A stretch of DNA of 64,000 bases. Origin: Amaranthus tricolor. Lineage: Eukaryota; Streptophyta; Magnoliopsida; Caryophyllales; Amaranthaceae. The notes below the pieces were generated by a model. The model saw nothing but the letters and a program-made list of their open reading frames with translations. It was not told the DNA's origin and did no database searches. This document shows, piece after piece, positions 59,201-64,000 of the stretch. The stretch lies in NCBI RefSeq assembly GCF_026212465.1, contig NC_080050.1, positions 47,501-111,500 on the forward strand. Direction: 5' to 3'. The position numbers and the translations under genes were made by a program. The stretch's first letter is position 1. Each line of letters starts with the position of its first letter.

Positions 59201-62200
59201 AGAAAAAAATTGTGCTTCACCTACGAAAAAGCTCGTGCTTATGCCTAACGCCCAAGTTTCAGGGTTCTTCCGTGTCTTAGTGTGCCTTGCATCTTATATA
59301 ACTAAGCTAATTGTGTTTAACCAAGCAGAAAAGGATTTGAAGCGTGCTGCTCAAGACTAAAAATATTATTAGCAATTTACTGTTGTCTAATTCATGCTAT
59401 AGGTTGATAAAAAGGTGAGTGAATTAATTTTGTATACTTCAGGTTCTTGCAGAGAGAGCTTATCTCGTCGGCGTGGAGAAAAAAGGTGTTAAAGTGGATG
59501 GTTTTGGAATACAAGAATCTCTGAAAGAGTTGGCTCAACTGGTTGATACTGCAGGGCTTCAGGTTGTTGGTTCTACTTATCAAAAGTGAGTATGTCATGT
59601 TCTTGTTCTATGCATATTGTGGTTATGCACTTGACATCATTAATTCGTATAAGAGAATCAAAAGCAATATGTTTTTTGTGATCAACTATATTTGTATTTT
59701 ATGTGTTAAATTTGTTAGGTTGCTCACAACTCATGAAGAAATTAATAATTTAAATAAAAAAATTAATTATGCGGAATTTAGGTTTCGGGTTTATACATAA
59801 GTCACTAGCCTAAAAATAGAACTAACAATAACAAAATAATCTTAGTTTCCTAAATATAAGGAACACCTCTCATTAATAAGTCACTAGCCTAAAGATAAAA
59901 TTAACAATAACAGAATAATCATTTCCTAAATATAAGCAAAATAGTAATCCTATTTTCCTACACTCCCCCTCAAGTTAGGTCTCGGGATCACTAAAACCTA
60001 ACTTGCACAAAATTTCATCTTCATCTTGCCTTGAATTATAGAATACCAAGATTATTAATTAGGAAAGAAAAAACATGCAGAGTTTGTACTAGCTCCCCCT
60101 GAAGACTAAGCTGGGATAATCTCTTGTTTTTTGGGTTTGTTTGTAATCTGAGTATCGGTTTTGGGGTTTTTGTTTTAGGTTTTCTTGTTTATGAGATTTT
60201 GTCCAGTGGGTACGGTGGCTAGAGTGACGATACTCCTATGACCCACTAGAGGTGGTGACAAAGTTTGCTGGATAACACCCAGACATGCCCAAGAAAACAT
60301 ACCTTTTTCTTTTTCTTCAATGGCTTCCTCTGGTGGTGGTGCTTCTAGTGGTGGGAGGATGGTGGCAAATCAAGCCTGGTCGTCGGTGCCTTGGCGGCAT
60401 TCTTTCGTTGCTTTAATTCCTCCCACCAATTAGGGTTGCCGATGAGATCTCGACGGTCTTTCATGATACCACACCAAGCTATTTCACGGCGAATGGTTGC
60501 ATAGGCCTTGTCTAGTGTCGGTAAGGGCTTTTGATTTAAGAGATCTCAACTTTTTTTGTCAAGAGAGTCATTCACTCCGGTGAGAAATTGATAAAGCCTT
60601 GTTCTTTGGATGAAGGCATTGAATATTGTGGTGTCATCAGCGTGTTTATAGGATTAGGCATCCGACGATCAATTTTCCTTCCAAATAATGTTGAGTTTGC
60701 CAAAAACACTTCAATGGGGTCTTGGTTCTGAATTTTAAGAGGCTGCCTTTGAACTCAGATCAAAATTTTGAAGTTTGTCTCAACCGCTACTTTAGAGATT
60801 TCCAATCCCCTTCCATAAGTCTCAAGCGGTAGGGTAGTCAGGGAATTGATTAACGAGATCTCTGTCAATATCGGCCACAGTCCATGAGATTACCATTGAA
60901 TCTCATTGTGCCCATTGCTGGTAGGTTGGGTCAGTAGTTGGTGGAGGAGGGGTTGCGAAGTGATTAAGACTTTCTCAACCACTAATGGCGATATGCATCA
61001 TTCTGCACCATGTGGTGTAATTTTGGTAGGTAAGTTTTTTGGCCACCCTAAGTTCAGGCGCCGATGAGTCCGCTGATGGATTGGCTTTTTGCATTTGTTG
61101 GAACAAGTGGAACATTTGTTCCATTTGTGTCATGGTTACAATTTGTTGGTGTGTGGTTATGGTTTGTTCTGTTCCACCATTGCGGGTAAGCTTAATGGTA
61201 AATAATGAATCTTCTTTTCTTTTTTCTCTTTTTGGTATATAATGAAATTGAGATTAAAAAAAGGGTTTTTTTTACCATTCACCGGAAAATACCATTGGCT
61301 CTAGGGCTCTACTTGTCACAATGCTTTTCAAATGATAAGTTCTGTACCTGTCAGTTTGTGTGTAACTGAGCCTTTTGGTTTGGGGTTATATTAGGAGTGA
61401 AGTATCATACAACAGAAGGTTCATTTGTATGAGTGCTCAAAGCATCATAAATCAAAATATTAGCTATTCTGTAGTTGCTGCAATGAGAATGCTTCTGATG
61501 TTCATGTGCTGTACCCTCTACAAAACATGGCCTCAGGAGAAACTTCAGTTCAATAAAAAGCCTTGATAATACGGTTCTGTTTTGTATGTCAAATGTGCTG
61601 GAAATTAATAAATGTTTCTAAAATAACTGTTTATTTATTATTTTGTGTGCATATACCTTCTATCTGACAGATCTATCTTTTAACTTATGGTTTGTGAGAA
61701 ATGATGAATAAACATTTCTGCTGTATGATTTAGGCTTGCTGCCCCAAATCCAAGGACATACATAGGCTCTGGCAAGGTTTCTGAGATCAAAAGTGCAATT
61801 CATGCACTGGGTGTCGAAACAGTGATATTTGATGATGAGCTTTCACCAGGGTAAGGATGAAAAGTTTTTATTCAGTAATTGGCATTTCGTTAATATTTCA
61901 TTGTCTAAGTATGAATCTTTACTTTTGTTTTCCTAATCCTGATGATGAGAAACATCACACTTATAAGGACTTGTAAATTGGTTTTTAAACTTTTGAGGAG
62001 GCTTATAACTCCAAAATGGGTTCTATCTCTAAGTAGTAGCAACTAGAAGAAGTATTCTATCAAGTCAGTCATCGCTTATGAATCTCTCCTATAGGTTTGT
62101 GCTTTTCGTCGGTTGAGGTTGGCTTAGTAATCCATAATGAATGTTATCTGGCTTGGTTGCTTGCTTCTTCCTTTTGTTAGTCATCCAGGATTTCTATAAT

Positions 62201-62631
62201 TAATGGCTAGATTGCTTTCTATTACGAAAAACATCGCGTCGATATTTAAATGCTGTAATTGGAGTTGTATGTAACTTTTTCCCGTATGATGCAGGCAATT
62301 GCGTAATTTAGAGAAAGTATTTGGTAAAGATGTTAGAGTTTGTGACAGGACAGCTCTCATTCTGGATATTTTCAACCAGAGAGCAGCAACACATGAAGCT
62401 GCTTTACAGGTAAATATCTCTTCGACTTCAATTATGATATTGAAAACTATTAATTGTTTTTGTATGAGGATAATGTCTATGCTTCACTTTAAGGTTGCAC
62501 TCGCACAAATGGAATATCAGTTACCACGATTGACAAGAATGTGGAGTCATTTGGAGCGGCAAGCAGGAGGACAGGTGAAAGGTATGGGTGAGAAACAAAT
62601 TGAAGTGGACAAGCGTATTCTACGAGATCAA
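56259..62631 (+). CDS. Chloroplast-type HflX GTPase, 5' part (exons 1-5)
   Basis: Partial; the gene runs off the right edge. Exons are 56259-56621, 59443-59585, 61734-61850, 62295-62409 and 62494-62631, all phases consistent, 292 codons so far. Residues 1-121 form a Ser/Thr-rich leader (probable plastid transit peptide) and an acidic stretch (about 75-110). Exons 2-5 are the HflX N-terminal nucleotide-binding and linker domains, with [54 protein letters not shown] and [17 protein letters not shown] followed by [12 protein letters not shown]. The G domain (P-loop, switch regions) must lie beyond 64000. Bacterial HflX splits stalled or stress-inactivated ribosomes; a plastid role is inferred from the leader. 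Introns 1 and 2 (2.8 and 2.1 kb) hold copia remnants. Confidence 0.93.
56820..57573 (-). repeat. Copia-like LTR with polypurine tract in HflX intron 1
   Basis: On the - strand the tract CAAGGTGGAAAT (57562-57573) directly precedes TGTTAGGATTATGGG (from 57561 leftward), the usual PPT-LTR junction of plant Ty1/copia elements. The LTR contains TGCTCGAATGAGCAC palindromes and a CATATAAATGC box. Its far end is not sharp. No intact coding region remains upstream of the tract, so it is a truncated element or LTR remnant. Confidence 0.5.
57574..59442. other. Remainder of HflX intron 1, no gene seen
   Basis: Contains 90 open codons at 57768-58037 that match nothing recognisable, probably part of the decayed copia element, and a GC-richer patch at 58240-58440 with GCGACTCG/CGACTCGTTGC words that looks like old repeat DNA. 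The acceptor TTCAG of exon 2 ends the stretch. Confidence 0.4.
59799..59960. repeat. 79-bp tandem duplication in HflX intron 2
   Basis: AAGTCACTAGCCTAAAAATA at 59799 recurs at 59878 with the following AACAATAACA and TTTCCTAAATATAAG. It lies at the edge of copia-derived sequence with ACTCCCCCTCAAGTTAGGTC (about 59963). Confidence 0.6.
60340..61200 (-). pseudogene. Ty1/copia gag remnant in HflX intron 2
   Basis: Read on the - strand from about 61182 the sequence gives, with several frameshifts and stops, the order of a plant copia gag: [58 protein letters not shown] and [15 protein letters not shown]. No pol follows. It lies antisense to the host gene and is inactive. Confidence 0.7.
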
Positions 62632-64000
62632 GTGAGTCTGATTTTGAGGACCGCCTCAATGTGTATACTGATTTTAATAATTGTATGAACTGTGATTGGA
62701 CTTTTGGAGCTATGAGGTTGAGATACCAACGTGTCATTTATTCCTTGGAGTTTGAGCTGTAAATTTTGATGTCTTTATCTTTTGCTAATAATTCTTTTCA
62801 TAGGAGAAAAATTACCCAAAATTATTTCACCTTTCTGCAATTTTCCTACAATAATCATAACAGAAAATGCAAAAAAAAAGGAAAAAAAATTTAATTGAAA
62901 AAAAACTATATGAGCATTAATGGATACTTCTTTGAGAGATCATCTGACAATTAACCTGAAACACTATTTGCAGCAAAATGAGCATCAGTAGAGGAAAAAC
63001 AAGATGAAAGACCAACAAATTGTCAAATTCATCTCTCATCACTTTCTCTTTCCTCCATCAAGATGTAAGGCCAACAACCAATTTCCAGCTTTAGCCTAAG
63101 GCTATGTTATTCGGACTCTTTGCTTCATGTACCATGTCCGATTCTTGATGCTTGGACATTGGTATGGCACTTAGACACTTCATTTTAGGCGTAAAATTGA
63201 ATATTTAGAAGTATTCGACACTTGGACCGTACCAATATCCGACATCAGTACCCGATTCCAAGTAGCATAGGCCTAAGGTTAATGCATTCCTTTTACCTAA
63301 CAGATACTCCCTCATATTCACCCTTTCTTTTCTCACACTGTCCACCAATCACTCTTAATTTATATTTTATTTATAAATTAAAACATAGTCAAGTATAGAT
63401 ATTAATATCAACTTCTTATAATTATTAGTTATGCACAAGTGTAGATGTTAAGGATTGACTTAGTGCATTGGTTAGCATGCAAAACAAAAGAGGACATTTG
63501 ATGTGAATAGGAGGGATTGTGTGTTTTTCTTCAATAGTTTTAGTTTTCCTCTTCAGCACTCAATTATATATTGACTTCATCATTCTTTATTTTGTTCAAT
63601 ACTTCCATATTTGTTGGTTTACAATAACTATTAATCTTTTCTTTAATCATTCTTTGTGTTAGTGGAATTTCATGACATTAATGAATAGAAAAAAGCTTGA
63701 AGAATTGTGGATTTTCTAAGTCTCGATGGTGTCAAAAAAGTTTGGTTTTGGAGTATGATCAACTATTTGTTATTACAAGGGCAATGTTGTGTACATCTTG
63801 TCGCCTGAATCCCACCTAGAATGTCATGTTTAGTGTTTATTGGAATCTTTTCCATAAGATACCCATCTGTCATAGTTCTAGTGCATTGTGATTAAAATGC
63901 TTGGACATAGTTGGTGTTGAAGTTCGTTATTTCTTGTCGAATACTAAATGTCACTTTCATCTATTTGCTGAATGTTGATCATGGACCTCTTCCATTTGTT
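62632..64000. other. HflX intron 5 (incomplete), with MITE fragments
   Basis: Exon 5 ends at a CAA|GTGAGT donor and no further HflX exon is found before the window ends, so intron 5 is longer than 1.3 kb. It holds a 60-bp fragment of MITE family A (62803-62866) and the Stowaway-type copy at 63307-63516. Nothing else is recognisable. Confidence 0.6.
63307..63516. mobile_element. Stowaway-type MITE, degraded (210 bp)
   Basis: Begins CTCCCTCATATTCACC after TA (63305-63306) and ends GTGAATAGGAGGGA. Interior words (CATAGTCAAG, TATTAATATCAACTTCTTAT) match the copies at 31346 and 38050. The right TA is lost. Confidence 0.65.

Overview
This is a nuclear window from a flowering plant, almost certainly a eudicot. 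It is AT-rich, its genes have GT-AG introns, it is full of LTR retrotransposons, MITEs and foldback elements, and it carries four plant-type genes, all on the + strand. The species cannot be fixed from the sequence.

Layout. (1) 1-2545: AT-rich intergenic DNA with a Helitron 3' end at the left edge and a 424-bp foldback MITE just upstream of the first gene. (2) 2546-21437: a complete nine-exon RsmI-type 16S rRNA 2'-O-methyltransferase gene (348 aa, probable organelle targeting). It is stretched to 18.9 kb by repeats in its introns: a LINE remnant, a Ty3/gypsy element with 5-bp target duplication and a nested GC-rich hAT MITE (intron 6), and a second foldback MITE plus another Ty3/gypsy chromovirus-like element (intron 8). 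(3) 21438-39600: gene-poor DNA with a LINE scrap, a MULE-type TIR element with perfect 9-bp duplication (24532-26038), a probable small Helitron, Stowaway MITEs, a PIF/Harbinger-like element, a copia-like LTR and a hairpin element (33688-34140). (4) 39844-43096 and 49009-50530: two BEL1-like TALE homeodomain genes in tandem, resembling the BLH3/BLH10 and BLH11 types. Between them lies a 1.9-kb TIR/foldback element with long AAT/ATT arrays. (5) 51035-54588: a full-length mariner-like element (TA duplication, CTCCCTCC termini) with a DD39D transposase on the - strand, disabled only by two in-frame stops, and an unexplained gene-like reading frame on the + strand. (6) 56259 to beyond the right edge: the first five exons of a chloroplast-type HflX GTPase gene, with copia remnants in its introns.

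How the genes work together. There is no operon. RsmI methylates the small-subunit rRNA decoding site and HflX splits or rescues ribosomes, so both probably act on organellar ribosomes. The two BELL proteins are transcription factors that pair with KNOX homeodomain proteins. The four genes are separated and invaded by repeats, and every insertion I could delimit lies in an intron or between genes.

Most worth following up are the second gene-like frame inside the mariner element, the two hairpin/foldback elements with repeated palindromic cores, and the GC-rich G-quadruplex-prone MITE inside the RsmI gene.
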